Counted from the stretch's first letter, positions 15,272 through 22,610 are shown. The stretch is 22,610 nucleotides of DNA from Pseudomonadota bacterium (GCA_023402175.1 JAEXCN010000017.1:1-22610); one strand, 5' to 3'. Numbers and translations: made by a program. The notes: generated by a model not told the origin, from the letters alone.

Positions 15272-17761
15272 GTGAGCTCGCGTTGGATGCTTCGTGCGGC
15301 CGCGGCGCCGGAGCGGTTCCTCGATCGCGGCTTCGCGCGATTCCTGTCGCGCCCGGGCGCGATTCGTCGCCCGAAGGGAAAGGCTCGCGCGCAGACCGAC
15401 CTCCGTGTCGTGCTCCCGCGCGACCTCGCGCGCTTCATGGATGCGCTCGGTGATGCCGTCATCGCCGACTTCATCTCGCGACCTTCGCTCCCGAAGTTGG
15501 CCGCGCTCGTCAACGCTGCACGAAGCGGGCGCAACCCGACGGCGCTCGCTCGTTTGACGGCGCTCCTCGCGGGCGCGGTTCCGATCGGTGAGAACCACGT
15601 CGGAGAAGTCATCGCCTACTTCCTCGCGGACGATCCCGCGCGGGCCGTGATCGCAGCGATCGAGCCCCGCCACCTGACCGTACGGCTGCTCTGCAGCGGC
15701 GCCGCGGAGCTCGCCGTGATCTGCAGCTTGCTCGCGGCAGGAGAGGAAGCCGAGACCCCGCCGTTCGGGATCGCCGAGGAGGAGGGCGTCCGTTCGCTCG
15801 TCGATCGTGCACGAATGCTGACCACGGTGCTGACCGGCACCGATGCGCAGCTGAAGACGGCCATGCGCGCGCTCGCGGTGAAGCCGCTCTACGTGCCGCC
15901 GCCGGAGGGCGTTCCGAGCCGCGCGCGCAGGAAGCGAGCGGCCGCGTCGACAGCGACGTCGCATTCGAAGCGGACGCGTGAGCGGATGAGTCCGCTCGCG
16001 TTCGGCGGCATCGTCGAGGCGTTCTTCCGTGAGGACGCCGACGATCTCGTCGAGCGCCTGACCACGCACGCGCGCTCGGCCGACGAGATCGTGCGCGAGG
16101 CCTCCGCGCTCTTCCTCTCGTCGCTCCGGGGCGGGACGCGCTCGGCTGGAGCGAAGGAGCTCGCGCGCCGTCGTCAGGTCGCGCTGCGCGCGCTTCGAGC
16201 GGCCAAGAAGCCGACCGCCGCAGCCTCCGACGAGGCGTTGGAGACGACGCGCCTCATCGTCGCGCGCTTCGACAGGCTCGCTCCGAACGCAGAGTCCGTC
16301 GCGGCGATCGCCGAACGTGATGAGACGCTCCTCGCGCTCGCCGAGCTCGGCGACAAGCGCATCGCTCCGACGTTGCTCGCGCGCGCCCTCACAGGAGACG
16401 CAGCCGCCGTCGACATGCTCGCAGCGCTCGGCGACCGGAGCCTCGTTCCTCATCTGGAACGCCTGCTCGGCGGCGAGCCGAGCCGCGTCCGACTGTACGA
16501 GGCCGCGTTCGTTCGCACGCTCGTCGCCGTGCGTGCACGCGAGGCACTCCCTGCGCTCCGCAAGCTGCTCGAACAGAACCCGATGACGGGGTGGCGCGAG
16601 GGGCTCGAGCGTGGGGTGCTCGTCCGCGAGCTGGTGCTCGCGCTCGGCGAGCTCGAAGACGACGCGTCCGCCCCGCAGCTGCTCTCGATCCTCGAGTCGA
16701 CGAGCCAGGAATACCGAACGGTCCTGTCCGTCGCGGCGTATGCGCTCGGTCGCCTGCGCTACGTGCCTGCGCTCTCGTCGCTCGAGCGGCTCCTCGTCTC
16801 GCCGAAAGAGCCCGTGACGTGCGAAGCCGTATGGGCCGTCGGCGCGATCGGGCAGGCGCATCCCGAAGCGCGCGCCACCGCGGCCGCGCTCCTCGATCGT
16901 CTCCCCGGCCTCGAGCCCGGCGCAGAGGTCACGCGTCTCGCTGCGCTCGCGAAGGTCCGCTTCGGCCGGAACGCTCCGAAGACGATCGAGCTCCGGAAGG
17001 CGATCGATCGCGCCCTTTGGGAGCCCGCGTTCCGGCAGGAAGAGTCGTCGCGCCGGCGCGCCTGGGCGCTGCGCGCGCTCGAGGAGCTCGCCACGATCGC
17101 GAAGACGGAGCCGAGCGCGCGGATCGAGGGAGACGTGCTGTTCCTCGGCCACGAGGCGATCCGTCATCTCGTCACGCGCGACGACCAGCGCGTACGGAAG
17201 GCAGCCGAAGCGGCGTTCAGCGCGTGGGGACTGCCGGTGCCGAAGGCCCGCCCGTACTTCTCGTTCGCGCTTCCTGAGCTCGAACGCTCCGGCGGGCTCG
17301 AGGCGCTCCACGAAGCGATCCGCGATCCGCTCGGTATCTTCCGGCACAACGTGGCGACACGGCTCGCCGAGATCGCGGACCCACGATCGATAAGGCCGCT
17401 CGCCGAGGCGACGGCACGCCTCTTCGCGGAGCCGTCGACATCGACGTACGAATACGACGACGCGCCTCCGCATCTCGTCGCGTTCGTGCGCGCGCTCGCG
17501 AAGCTGAATCGGCCCGAAGGCAACGACGTTCTCATCGAAGGCCTGAAGTCGGACAACCATCAGGTCCGCGCCGTCGTCGCCGAGAATGCTCCCGATGACG
17601 AGCGCTTCGTGCCGGAGCTGATGGCGATGCTCGGCGATCCGCGAAGCTTCCTCCGTTCGCGCGCGGAGAAGTCCCTCACGTCACTCGGTGCGCTGCCTGC
17701 CCCCGTCGAGACCGCGACGACCGAGATCGCGGCCGTCGTCGCACGGCGCGTCGAGGGCTGA
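15272..17761 (+). CDS. HEAT-repeat protein
   Basis: 829 residues from GTG 15272; ATG 15287 is an alternative and neither has a clear ribosome site. From about residue 330 to the C-terminus it is a string of paired helices with HEAT/PBS-lyase-type repeats, for example LLALAELGDKRIAPTLLARA, MLAALGDRSLVPHLERLL, LVLALGELEDDASAPQLLSI and AYALGRLRYVPALSSLERLL. These form a solenoid for protein-protein contact. The N-terminal 250 residues are helical and more divergent, with a basic linker (about 210-240, rich in Arg/Lys/Ser/Ala). No catalytic motif, signal peptide or membrane helix was seen. It most likely works as a cytoplasmic scaffold, of a type common in large myxobacterial genomes. Partners cannot be named from the context. 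Confidence 0.85.
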   Translation: MSSRWMLRAAAAPERFLDRGFARFLSRPGAIRRPKGKARAQTDLRVVLPRDLARFMDALGDAVIADFISRPSLPKLAALVNAARSGRNPTALARLTALLAGAVPIGENHVGEVIAYFLADDPARAVIAAIEPRHLTVRLLCSGAAELAVICSLLAAGEEAETPPFGIAEEEGVRSLVDRARMLTTVLTGTDAQLKTAMRALAVKPLYVPPPEGVPSRARRKRAAASTATSHSKRTRERMSPLAFGGIVEAFFREDADDLVERLTTHARSADEIVREASALFLSSLRGGTRSAGAKELARRRQVALRALRAAKKPTAAASDEALETTRLIVARFDRLAPNAESVAAIAERDETLLALAELGDKRIAPTLLARALTGDAAAVDMLAALGDRSLVPHLERLLGGEPSRVRLYEAAFVRTLVAVRAREALPALRKLLEQNPMTGWREGLERGVLVRELVLALGELEDDASAPQLLSILESTSQEYRTVLSVAAYALGRLRYVPALSSLERLLVSPKEPVTCEAVWAVGAIGQAHPEARATAAALLDRLPGLEPGAEVTRLAALAKVRFGRNAPKTIELRKAIDRALWEPAFRQEESSRRRAWALRALEELATIAKTEPSARIEGDVLFLGHEAIRHLVTRDDQRVRKAAEAAFSAWGLPVPKARPYFSFALPELERSGGLEALHEAIRDPLGIFRHNVATRLAEIADPRSIRPLAEATARLFAEPSTSTYEYDDAPPHLVAFVRALAKLNRPEGNDVLIEGLKSDNHQVRAVVAENAPDDERFVPELMAMLGDPRSFLRSRAEKSLTSLGALPAPVETATTEIAAVVARRVEG

Positions 17762-17843
17762 CGCGTCGCCACCTCGGCGAGACGTGTTGTCACTGCGACG
17801 TCGCACGCTTCACGAAGAGGCAGAGCCACGGCCGTCGTTCGAG

Positions 17844-17875
17844 TAGACTGACGGTTCGCATCCGGAGAGGAGGGG
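17844..17875 (+). promoter_or_regulatory. -10 (TAGACT) and strong ribosome site of epoxide hydrolase gene
   Basis: TAGACT at 17844-17849 is followed at 17864-17875 by GGAGAGGAGGGG, the strongest purine-rich ribosome site in the window, two bases before ATG 17878. This gene therefore has a normal leader of about 20 bases, in contrast to several neighbours. Confidence 0.5.
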
Positions 17876-17877
17876 CC

Positions 17878-18825
17878 ATGATCTCGAGCGCGACCAACGG
17901 TGCATCTCGACAGGCAGACACGGGCGCAGAGCGCCGCTCGGATGGTTTCCTCCACCGCATGGTCGACGTCGGCGACGTGCGCCTCCACGTGGTCGAGGCG
18001 CGCCCCGAAGGGACCGCCGAGTCGACGGAGCTTCCGACGCACGTACCTCTCGTGGTCTTCCTCCACGGGTTCCCCGAGTTCTGGTGGTCGTGGCACCACC
18101 AGCTCACAGCGATGTCGAAGGCGGGCTTCTGGGCGGTCGCTCCCGACCTGCGCGGCTACAACGAGTCCGACAAGCCGAAGGGAACGTCGTCCTACGAGAT
18201 CGAGAAGCTCGCCGGCGACGTTGCGGGCCTCATCCGCGCGCTCGGACGGAAGGACGCGATCGTCATCGGGCATGACTGGGGCGGAGGGGTCGCGTGGGCC
18301 TTCGCGATGGAGTACCCCGAGATGCTCCAGCGGCTCGCGATCCTCAACGTCCCGCATCCGCTGCAGTTGATCCGTGGCCTGCGACGCCCCGCCCAGCTGA
18401 AGAAGAGCTGGTACATCTTCTTCTTCCAGCTGCCGTTCCTGCCGGAGCGTCTCATTCGCAGGAACGACTTCGCGCTCATCCGCCGAATGCTCCGCGCCGA
18501 CGGCTTCCCGAGCGAGGAGGTCGATCGTTACGTCGCCGCGCTCCGCGTCCCTGGCGTGCTCACGGCCGCGATGGGCTATTACCGCGCGAGCTTCCGCCGC
18601 GTCCTCACTCGGCGCGTACCGACGATGCGCCCGATCCCTCATCCCGTCCTCGTCATCTGGGGCGATCGCGATCTCGCCCTCGGCAAGGAGCTCGCCGAGC
18701 CGCCCGAGAGGTTCGTGCCGAACGCGAAGGTCGTGCACATCCCCGAGGCGACACACTGGGTCCAGAACGACGTCCCGGACAAGGTGAACGAGATGCTCGT
18801 CCAGTTCGTCCGCGAACGCGCCTGA
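17878..18825 (+). CDS. alpha/beta hydrolase, epoxide-hydrolase type
   Basis: 315 residues. The fold and catalytic set are those of soluble epoxide hydrolases: HGFPEFWWSW oxyanion segment (63-72), nucleophile elbow GHDWGG with Asp133, WGDRDLALG acid region (Asp263/Asp265), and ATHW with His293. Lid tyrosines that could protonate the epoxide oxygen are at Tyr179 and at Tyr234/235 in GYYRASF. Haloalkane dehalogenases share the Asp nucleophile, but the HGFPE motif and the lid tyrosines favour epoxide hydrolysis to a diol. It is cytoplasmic, with about 30 extra polar residues at the N-terminus; Met28 is an alternative start, but the ribosome site supports 17878. It is apparently monocistronic, with its own promoter, and could serve detoxification or lipid/xenobiotic metabolism. 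Confidence 0.92.
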   Translation: MISSATNGASRQADTGAERRSDGFLHRMVDVGDVRLHVVEARPEGTAESTELPTHVPLVVFLHGFPEFWWSWHHQLTAMSKAGFWAVAPDLRGYNESDKPKGTSSYEIEKLAGDVAGLIRALGRKDAIVIGHDWGGGVAWAFAMEYPEMLQRLAILNVPHPLQLIRGLRRPAQLKKSWYIFFFQLPFLPERLIRRNDFALIRRMLRADGFPSEEVDRYVAALRVPGVLTAAMGYYRASFRRVLTRRVPTMRPIPHPVLVIWGDRDLALGKELAEPPERFVPNAKVVHIPEATHWVQNDVPDKVNEMLVQFVRERA

Positions 18826-18878
18826 GCGCATCACATCGGCGCAGAACGAACGTCCTCCCGCGCCCGCGATCCAGACGG

Positions 18879-18884
18879 TACGAT
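18879..18884 (+). promoter_or_regulatory. candidate -10 (TACGAT) of the TerB gene
   Basis: TACGAT matches the -10 consensus at four of six positions and ends 9 bases before the ATG at 18894, with no ribosome site between. A nearly leaderless transcript is implied. Confidence 0.4.
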
Positions 18885-18893
18885 GGTCGGCCG

Positions 18894-20162
18894 ATGGCAG
18901 GCCTTGCGCCCGTCGAGCTGACGGCAGATTGTTCCGCATGCGGGCTCGAAAGCGGCGTGGTCGAAGTGTACGACGCGCTCGTCGCGGCGTGCCGCTTCGG
19001 CCTCCCCGCGACGACGCGATGCAAGCTGTGCGCGGCAGCAACCGCAGGGGCGTTCGATCGGACGCCGTCGAGGCCGCTGCGCGAGATCCCCGCGAACCGG
19101 TGTCCGGCCTGCCTTCACGAGCTGACGCCATCGGCGGTCGACGATCGTGCCTGCCCGACCTGCTCGGCGCGTGCGTTCCTCGAGGAGACGAGCCCTCCTC
19201 TCGACTTCTCGACGCTCGCGGATCTCGAACGCGCGCTCGATCTCTGGGCAGAACGCGAAAAGTTCCCGTCTCGCGACGCTCTCCTGAAGGCGACGTTCGT
19301 GCACGCCGACGTCGCGGAGATCTTCGCCGTGCTCCAAAGGAAGGAGCGCCTCGAGGTCCTTGCGGATCCGTTCGCGAACATGGGGGTGCGCACGACGGGC
19401 GGGAGCGCTCGGGACGGCGCAGGCGCGCAGCCCAGCGCGGGCGCGAAGTCGACTTCGCCGGAGACGCCGCACGCGATCGCCCGGGCGAAGCCCACGATTG
19501 ACGAGTCAACGCCGATGCCCGACGTCGGACTGACGAGCGTCCCGAGCAGTGTTCCCCTCGCTGCCGCTCGGCCGGAGCCGACGGACGCGCAGGCCGCCGT
19601 CGACAGCGCGACGCGCGCGCGTCCTGGGCAGAGCGCGTCGCCGAGCCCGGTGACGCAGACGGCTCGAGACATTGCGTATGCTCCGACCGAGCCGCTCGCA
19701 GCGCCGCTGCTGCCGCCGCGCGAGTCGCGTCCTCCGCCTCCTTCCGCACCGCCGCGCGCGATCGTCTATCCGCTCGTCAGCGTGATCGTCGCGGACGGCG
19801 AGGTGCATCCGGAGGAGCTCGCGCTCGTCGATCGCTTCCTGCAGAGCGAAGGACTCGCGCCGCTCTCGCCGGAGGAGCTCCGGGTTCATCACCCTTCCGA
19901 GGTGGCGCACTTCGTCCCGAAGGAACGACGCGAGGCAGTCGTCCAGTTGATGTGCGAGAGCGCAGCGGTCGACGGTATGCCCGACGAGAGCGAGCGCCGT
20001 GTGATCCGCGCCTATGCCACCGCGTGGGACGTCGATGACGAGAAGATCGACTTTTGGATGTGGGGCTACGAGGAGATGAATACGTCGCTCGCGCGGCAGC
20101 TCTTCTTGAAGCTCCGGCGCTTCGTGCTCTCCGCGCGATGGAGCGACGCCGAGCGCGGATAG
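18894..20162 (+). CDS. zinc-ribbon protein with C-terminal TerB domain
   Basis: 422 residues from ATG 18894; the frame is open upstream but overlaps the epoxide hydrolase gene and lacks family character. Two N-terminal zinc ribbons are visible: C13-xx-C16 with C43-xx-C46, and C70-xx-C73 with C87-xx-C90. Residues 100-165 are helical. Residues about 170-285 are a low-complexity Ala/Pro/Ser/Thr linker. Residues 290-422 form a TerB-like helical domain with the two acidic metal sites ADGEVHPEE (about 300-308) and DGMPDESE (about 360-367). TerB domains are known from tellurite-resistance and phage-defence-related stress systems and bind divalent metal at the inner membrane face. It is followed 40 bases later by a MoxR ATPase on the same strand. 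Role: probably a metal- or stress-responsive cytoplasmic factor; exact function unknown. Confidence 0.85.
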   Translation: MAGLAPVELTADCSACGLESGVVEVYDALVAACRFGLPATTRCKLCAAATAGAFDRTPSRPLREIPANRCPACLHELTPSAVDDRACPTCSARAFLEETSPPLDFSTLADLERALDLWAEREKFPSRDALLKATFVHADVAEIFAVLQRKERLEVLADPFANMGVRTTGGSARDGAGAQPSAGAKSTSPETPHAIARAKPTIDESTPMPDVGLTSVPSSVPLAAARPEPTDAQAAVDSATRARPGQSASPSPVTQTARDIAYAPTEPLAAPLLPPRESRPPPPSAPPRAIVYPLVSVIVADGEVHPEELALVDRFLQSEGLAPLSPEELRVHHPSEVAHFVPKERREAVVQLMCESAAVDGMPDESERRVIRAYATAWDVDDEKIDFWMWGYEEMNTSLARQLFLKLRRFVLSARWSDAERG

Positions 20163-20187
20163 CTTCTCGGCGACGCCATCGATCGGA

Positions 20188-20193
20188 TAGCGT
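20188..20193 (+). promoter_or_regulatory. candidate -10 (TAGCGT) of the MoxR gene
   Basis: TAGCGT ends 9 bases before ATG 20203. There is no Shine-Dalgarno sequence beyond a weak GGA. The hexamer lies in the 40-base gap after the TerB gene, so it would be an internal promoter if the two genes are also co-transcribed. Confidence 0.3.
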
Positions 20194-20202
20194 GGATCGG
20201 CG

Positions 20203-21201
20203 ATGCAGAACGTTTCGCAGCCCGCCGGCTCCCCGCCCGGTCCGTTCGCAGCCGGTCCGTCCGCACCCGAGGCCGTCGACCCGCAGATCCCGGAGCAGTT
20301 CCAGAAAGTCGCCGCGAACATCCGCAAGGTGATCCTCGGGAAGGACGAGGTGATCGCGCGGTTGCTCTGGGCGGTCGCCGCGCAGGGACACGTTCTCTTC
20401 CGTGACGTACCCGGCGTCGGGAAGACGATGCTCGCGAAGGCGTTCGCGGCGAGCGTCGACTGCACGTTCAAGCGCATCCAGTTCACGCCCGATCTCCTTC
20501 CGATGGACGTGTCGGGATCGAACGTCTTCGACATGCGAAGCAAGACGTTCCAGTTCCAGGCTGGCCCGGTCTTCACGAACGTCCTGCTCGCCGACGAAAT
20601 CAACCGCGCGCCGCCGAAGACGCAATCGGCGCTCCTCGAAGTCATGGAGGAAAGGCAGGTCACGGTCGAAGGCACGACACACAAGCTCGAGCCGCCGTTC
20701 GTCGCGATCGCGACGATGAACCCGCTCGACGACGAAGGGACCTATCCCCTCCCCGCCGCGCAGCTCGATCGCTTCATGATGATGCTCTCCGTCGGCTATC
20801 CGCCGGAGGAGGCCGAGGCGAAGATGCTCGAGGTGCACCTCGGTCAGGCGCCTGCGATCTCGAACATCGGCCACGTGATCACCAAGCACGACGTCATCCG
20901 CTGGCAAGAGGCGGTGCCGAAGATCTACGTGTCGCCCGAGATGCGTCGGTACTTCGTCGCCGTGCTCAAGGCGATCCGCACCGACGCTCGCAATCTCCGC
21001 TCCGTGTCGCCGCGCTCGACGCTCCTCCTCGCGCGAGCGTGTCAGGCGCGTGCGATGTTCTCGGGCCGTGGTTTCGTGTCGGTGGAGGACGTGAAGGCGC
21101 TCGCGCCCGACGTCCTCGGTCATCGCGTGATGACGAGCGACTCCGGAGTCGGGCGCGAGCTCGTCGCGCACTGCCTCGAGCGCGTTCCCGCGCCGGCCTG
21201 A
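20203..21201 (+). CDS. MoxR family AAA+ ATPase
   Basis: 332 residues, the usual MoxR size. Motifs are Walker A DVPGVGKT (68-75), Walker B VLLADEINRAPPKTQ with Asp131/Glu132, the family-specific ALLEVMEERQVTVEG, sensor 1 ATMNP, and the PLPAAQLDRFMM arginine-finger region. A helical lid follows, with SPRSTLLLARACQARA (sensor 2 region). The first 28 residues are a Pro/Gly/Ala-rich tail. MoxR ATPases act as chaperones that activate or assemble partner complexes, usually with VWA/DUF58 proteins encoded directly downstream. Here the next gene is a convergent MerR regulator 15 bases away, so the usual partner is not adjacent. The upstream TerB protein is the closest co-directional candidate partner. 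Confidence in the family is high; the client is unknown. Confidence 0.95.
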   Translation: MQNVSQPAGSPPGPFAAGPSAPEAVDPQIPEQFQKVAANIRKVILGKDEVIARLLWAVAAQGHVLFRDVPGVGKTMLAKAFAASVDCTFKRIQFTPDLLPMDVSGSNVFDMRSKTFQFQAGPVFTNVLLADEINRAPPKTQSALLEVMEERQVTVEGTTHKLEPPFVAIATMNPLDDEGTYPLPAAQLDRFMMMLSVGYPPEEAEAKMLEVHLGQAPAISNIGHVITKHDVIRWQEAVPKIYVSPEMRRYFVAVLKAIRTDARNLRSVSPRSTLLLARACQARAMFSGRGFVSVEDVKALAPDVLGHRVMTSDSGVGRELVAHCLERVPAPA

Positions 21202-21216
21202 TGCCCCCGGACGTGA

Positions 21217-22137
21217 TCACGCCGCGAGGTGATGGCGCATCGCTTCGCCGAACCACTGCCATCCAGCGAACTGGCCCTCGGGCCTCTTCTGGCCCTTCAT
21301 GATCGCGACGAGCTCCCAGTAGCGCTCGGCGCGACGGTCGTACTGCGCGCGCATTCGCGCCGTCACGGCCTCGTCCGTCTCGCCGGAGACGGCCGCCATC
21401 TTGCCGATGAAGTGGCGGACGAACTCCATCGCCTCCTCCGACTTCGGATCGACTCCGCGTGCACGCGCGTCGTCGGCTGCTCGCGTGAACTCGCCCTGGA
21501 TCTTCTGGAGCGCGAGAACATCGATGTCCTTCGACCAGAAGTGAGATGCTCCGGCACGCATGCTCGCGACGAACGACTCGTCCTCGAGCATCGTCGCGAG
21601 CTCGACCCAGGCGTCGAGCTGCTCGGCACTCGCGTCGTCCGGGAGATCGGGCACGCTGGCCTCGACCATGTTCTTCACCCAGTTGTGCGCGACGGGATAG
21701 CCGTCCATCACCTTCGCGTAGAAGCCTTCGATTACCTTCCTTCGTTCTTCATTCGACAGCTTGGTCACCATGGAGAGCCTCCTCAGGTCCAGTTCCGAGG
21801 CTCCCGACCGGATCGTGGCGCGGAGGGCGGCGGCCACCCTCTGGAGCGAAGCGATGTGCGCTTCGACCGCACCGAGACGGAGGCGGAGTGCCTCCTCGAG
21901 CTTCATGTCGCGCCGGAGGACGCGTCCGATCGCCTCGAGCCCGCATCCTGCTTCGCGCAGGGTGCGGATGAGATCGATGCGGAGCGCATGCTCCTCGGCG
22001 TAGAGCCGGTAGCCGCTCTGCGACCGCTCGGCCGGAGGCAGGAGCCCCTCGTCCGAGTAGAAGCGGATTGTCTTCACCGGCACGCCCGTGCGTCGCGACA
22101 GCTCGCCGATCGTGAGCCTCTTTCCCGTGCCGCCCAT
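21217..22137 (-). CDS. MerR family transcriptional regulator
   Basis: 306 residues from ATG 22137, or 310 from ATG 22149. Residues 5-75 are the MerR winged helix: LTIGELSRRTGVPVKTIRFY, SDEGLLPP, SGYRLYAEEHALRIDLIR. A dimerising coiled coil follows (about 80-115). The remaining 190 residues are a helical effector domain (SNEERRKVIEGFYAKVMDG, then PDLPDDASAEQLDAWVELA), like those of actinobacterial MerR proteins that sense organic molecules. It has no metal-binding cysteine cluster, so a drug or lipid ligand is more likely than a metal. The promoter has TTGACT, then a perfect palindrome, then CAATGT overlapping ATG 22149, which favours the 22137 start. It probably represses and activates its own promoter. 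It is divergent from a membrane-protein gene and convergent with MoxR. Confidence 0.92.
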   Translation of the reverse strand: MGGTGKRLTIGELSRRTGVPVKTIRFYSDEGLLPPAERSQSGYRLYAEEHALRIDLIRTLREAGCGLEAIGRVLRRDMKLEEALRLRLGAVEAHIASLQRVAAALRATIRSGASELDLRRLSMVTKLSNEERRKVIEGFYAKVMDGYPVAHNWVKNMVEASVPDLPDDASAEQLDAWVELATMLEDESFVASMRAGASHFWSKDIDVLALQKIQGEFTRAADDARARGVDPKSEEAMEFVRHFIGKMAAVSGETDEAVTARMRAQYDRRAERYWELVAIMKGQKRPEGQFAGWQWFGEAMRHHLAA

Positions 22138-22145
22138 GGCGTGGA

Positions 22146-22176
22146 ACATTGATGTCTCCACCAGGTGGAGAGTCAA
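22146..22176 (-). promoter_or_regulatory. MerR-type self-regulated promoter with palindromic operator
   Basis: On the minus strand the order is TTGACT (22176-22171) as -35; CTCCACC-T-GGTGGAG (22170-22156), a perfect 7+1+7 palindrome; and CAATGT (22151-22146) as a weak -10. The spacing is 19 bases. MerR proteins typically bind a dyad in an overlong 19-20 base spacer and twist the DNA to activate transcription, and this layout matches. Transcription would start about 8 bases before ATG 22137. Confidence 0.65.
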
Positions 22177-22203
22177 GGGCTGGAGGACGGCCTGTTGCCG
22201 CGA

Positions 22204-22209
22204 TAGCCT
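22204..22209 (+). promoter_or_regulatory. candidate -10 (TAGCCT) of the rightmost gene
   Basis: TAGCCT ends 12 bases before ATG 22222, with no Shine-Dalgarno sequence. No convincing -35 was found at 17 bases (TGGAGG). It fits the recurrent TA-N3-T pattern of the window. Confidence 0.3.
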
Positions 22210-22221
22210 CGTTCCCTCTGG

Positions 22222-22610
22222 ATGAGGACGCTCTTCAGGCTGCTCCGAGCAGGATTCCACACGAGCCTCCTGTTCCTGTTGCCCTGGTTGACGGGCGCCA
22301 TCACCGGAGTGGCGTTCGACGTCCGCGAAGTGTCCGAGACGTCGGGGCAGTTCGCGAGCATCTTCGCGATGGTCATCGTCCCGCTCCTCTTGCTCCAGCT
22401 CGTCGCGATCTCCGTGAAGGTGAGCCGCGAGATGCGCATCCAGCGCGCCGAAGGACGGCGCGGCTTCGCCGTCTTCGTCGGCGCCGTCGATCGTCACGTG
22501 CGAATCCTCACCGGGCGCGGCATCGGGATGGCGGCGGTGGCGCTCGCGATGGTCGCGATCGCGCTCAGCGCGAAGTGGGGGCAGTTCGGCGTGCTCGCGG
22601 TGTGTGGGCT
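22222..22610 (+). CDS. multi-pass membrane protein, 3' end missing
   Basis: An open frame starts with ATG 22222 and runs off the window; 129 residues are visible. It begins with a short basic segment (MRTLFRLLRA). Transmembrane helices follow at about 13-32 (FHTSLLFLLPWLTGAITGVAF), 44-66 (IFAMVIVPLLLLQLVAIS) and 101-117 (IGMAAVALAMVAIALSA), with a fourth starting at about 121. A basic loop (about 66-80, with several Arg/Lys) separates helices 2 and 3 and should be cytoplasmic. I recognise no family. It is divergent from the MerR gene, with 84 bases between starts, so it may be a MerR target such as a transporter or permease; that is inference. It was judged real because of good codon bias and hydrophobic segmentation, while the minus-strand frame here has neither. 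Confidence 0.6.
   Translation, partial: MRTLFRLLRAGFHTSLLFLLPWLTGAITGVAFDVREVSETSGQFASIFAMVIVPLLLLQLVAISVKVSREMRIQRAEGRRGFAVFVGAVDRHVRILTGRGIGMAAVALAMVAIALSAKWGQFGVLAVCG

Noticed and set aside
15131..17560. Minus-strand open frame of 809 codons opposite the HEAT-repeat gene
   Set aside because: Its translation is Arg/Glu/Ala-rich and without domains, and lies antisense to a clear HEAT solenoid; long antisense frames are expected with this third-position GC bias.
17560..19749. Minus-strand open frame of 729 codons opposite the epoxide hydrolase and TerB genes
   Set aside because: It overlaps two good plus-strand genes and a promoter, and its product is Arg/Ser-rich without any motif.
22173..22439. 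Minus-strand 88-codon frame at the right end
   Set aside because: It is opposite the membrane-protein gene; its product has no coherent hydrophobic or domain pattern, and the plus-strand frame explains the codon bias better.

Overview
The window looks like chromosomal DNA from a high-GC, gene-dense delta-proteobacterial relative, most likely a myxobacterium (Myxococcota, Polyangia type). The basis is very strong G/C at third codon positions, and lipoproteins with Asp/Gly/Ser/Ala-rich linkers followed by Cys-rich or beta-propeller-like repeats. It is also typical to find SWIM, HEAT, TerB and MoxR proteins side by side. This placement is inference; there is no rRNA or marker gene to confirm it. 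I found no tRNA, rRNA, CRISPR array, insertion sequence, integrase or attachment site. Coding density is high: the longest gap between genes is about 220 bases.

Layout, left to right. A 5'-truncated SWIM zinc-finger protein enters from the left edge. It is followed by a small Cys-rich lipoprotein (2005-2445) and a strong hairpin terminator shared with the convergent SDR oxidoreductase gene (2522-3247, minus). The SDR gene is divergent from a LysR regulator (3353-4252), a classic regulator/target pair. Next are a MutS-like ATPase without mismatch-recognition domains (4404-6146) and a tightly linked one-helix membrane protein (6152-6400). A second hairpin terminator separates these from a divergent-subtype type I glutamine synthetase (6486-7925, minus) and a secreted lipoprotein with propeller-like repeats (8055-9314, minus).

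From 9513 to 21201 every gene is on the plus strand. They are adenine deaminase (ade); an alpha/beta hydrolase with a Cys nucleophile; a flavodoxin fused to an unrecognised domain of about 400 residues, whose start overlaps the hydrolase stop; a PGAM5-like histidine phosphatase; a HEAT-repeat protein; an epoxide-hydrolase-like enzyme; a zinc-ribbon/TerB protein; and a MoxR AAA+ ATPase. The right end holds a MerR regulator (minus) with a near-textbook self-operator. It is divergent from a membrane-protein gene that runs off the window.

How they fit together. Several genes are housekeeping and unrelated (GS, ade). Plausible functional pairs are LysR/SDR, MutS-like ATPase/one-helix protein, Cys-hydrolase/flavodoxin fusion, TerB/MoxR, and MerR/membrane protein. 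The most unusual signals are the flavodoxin fusion, the MerR promoter architecture, and a recurrent TA-N3-T (often TAGA) hexamer placed only 6-12 bases before many start codons. The last suggests that leaderless or nearly leaderless mRNAs are common here.
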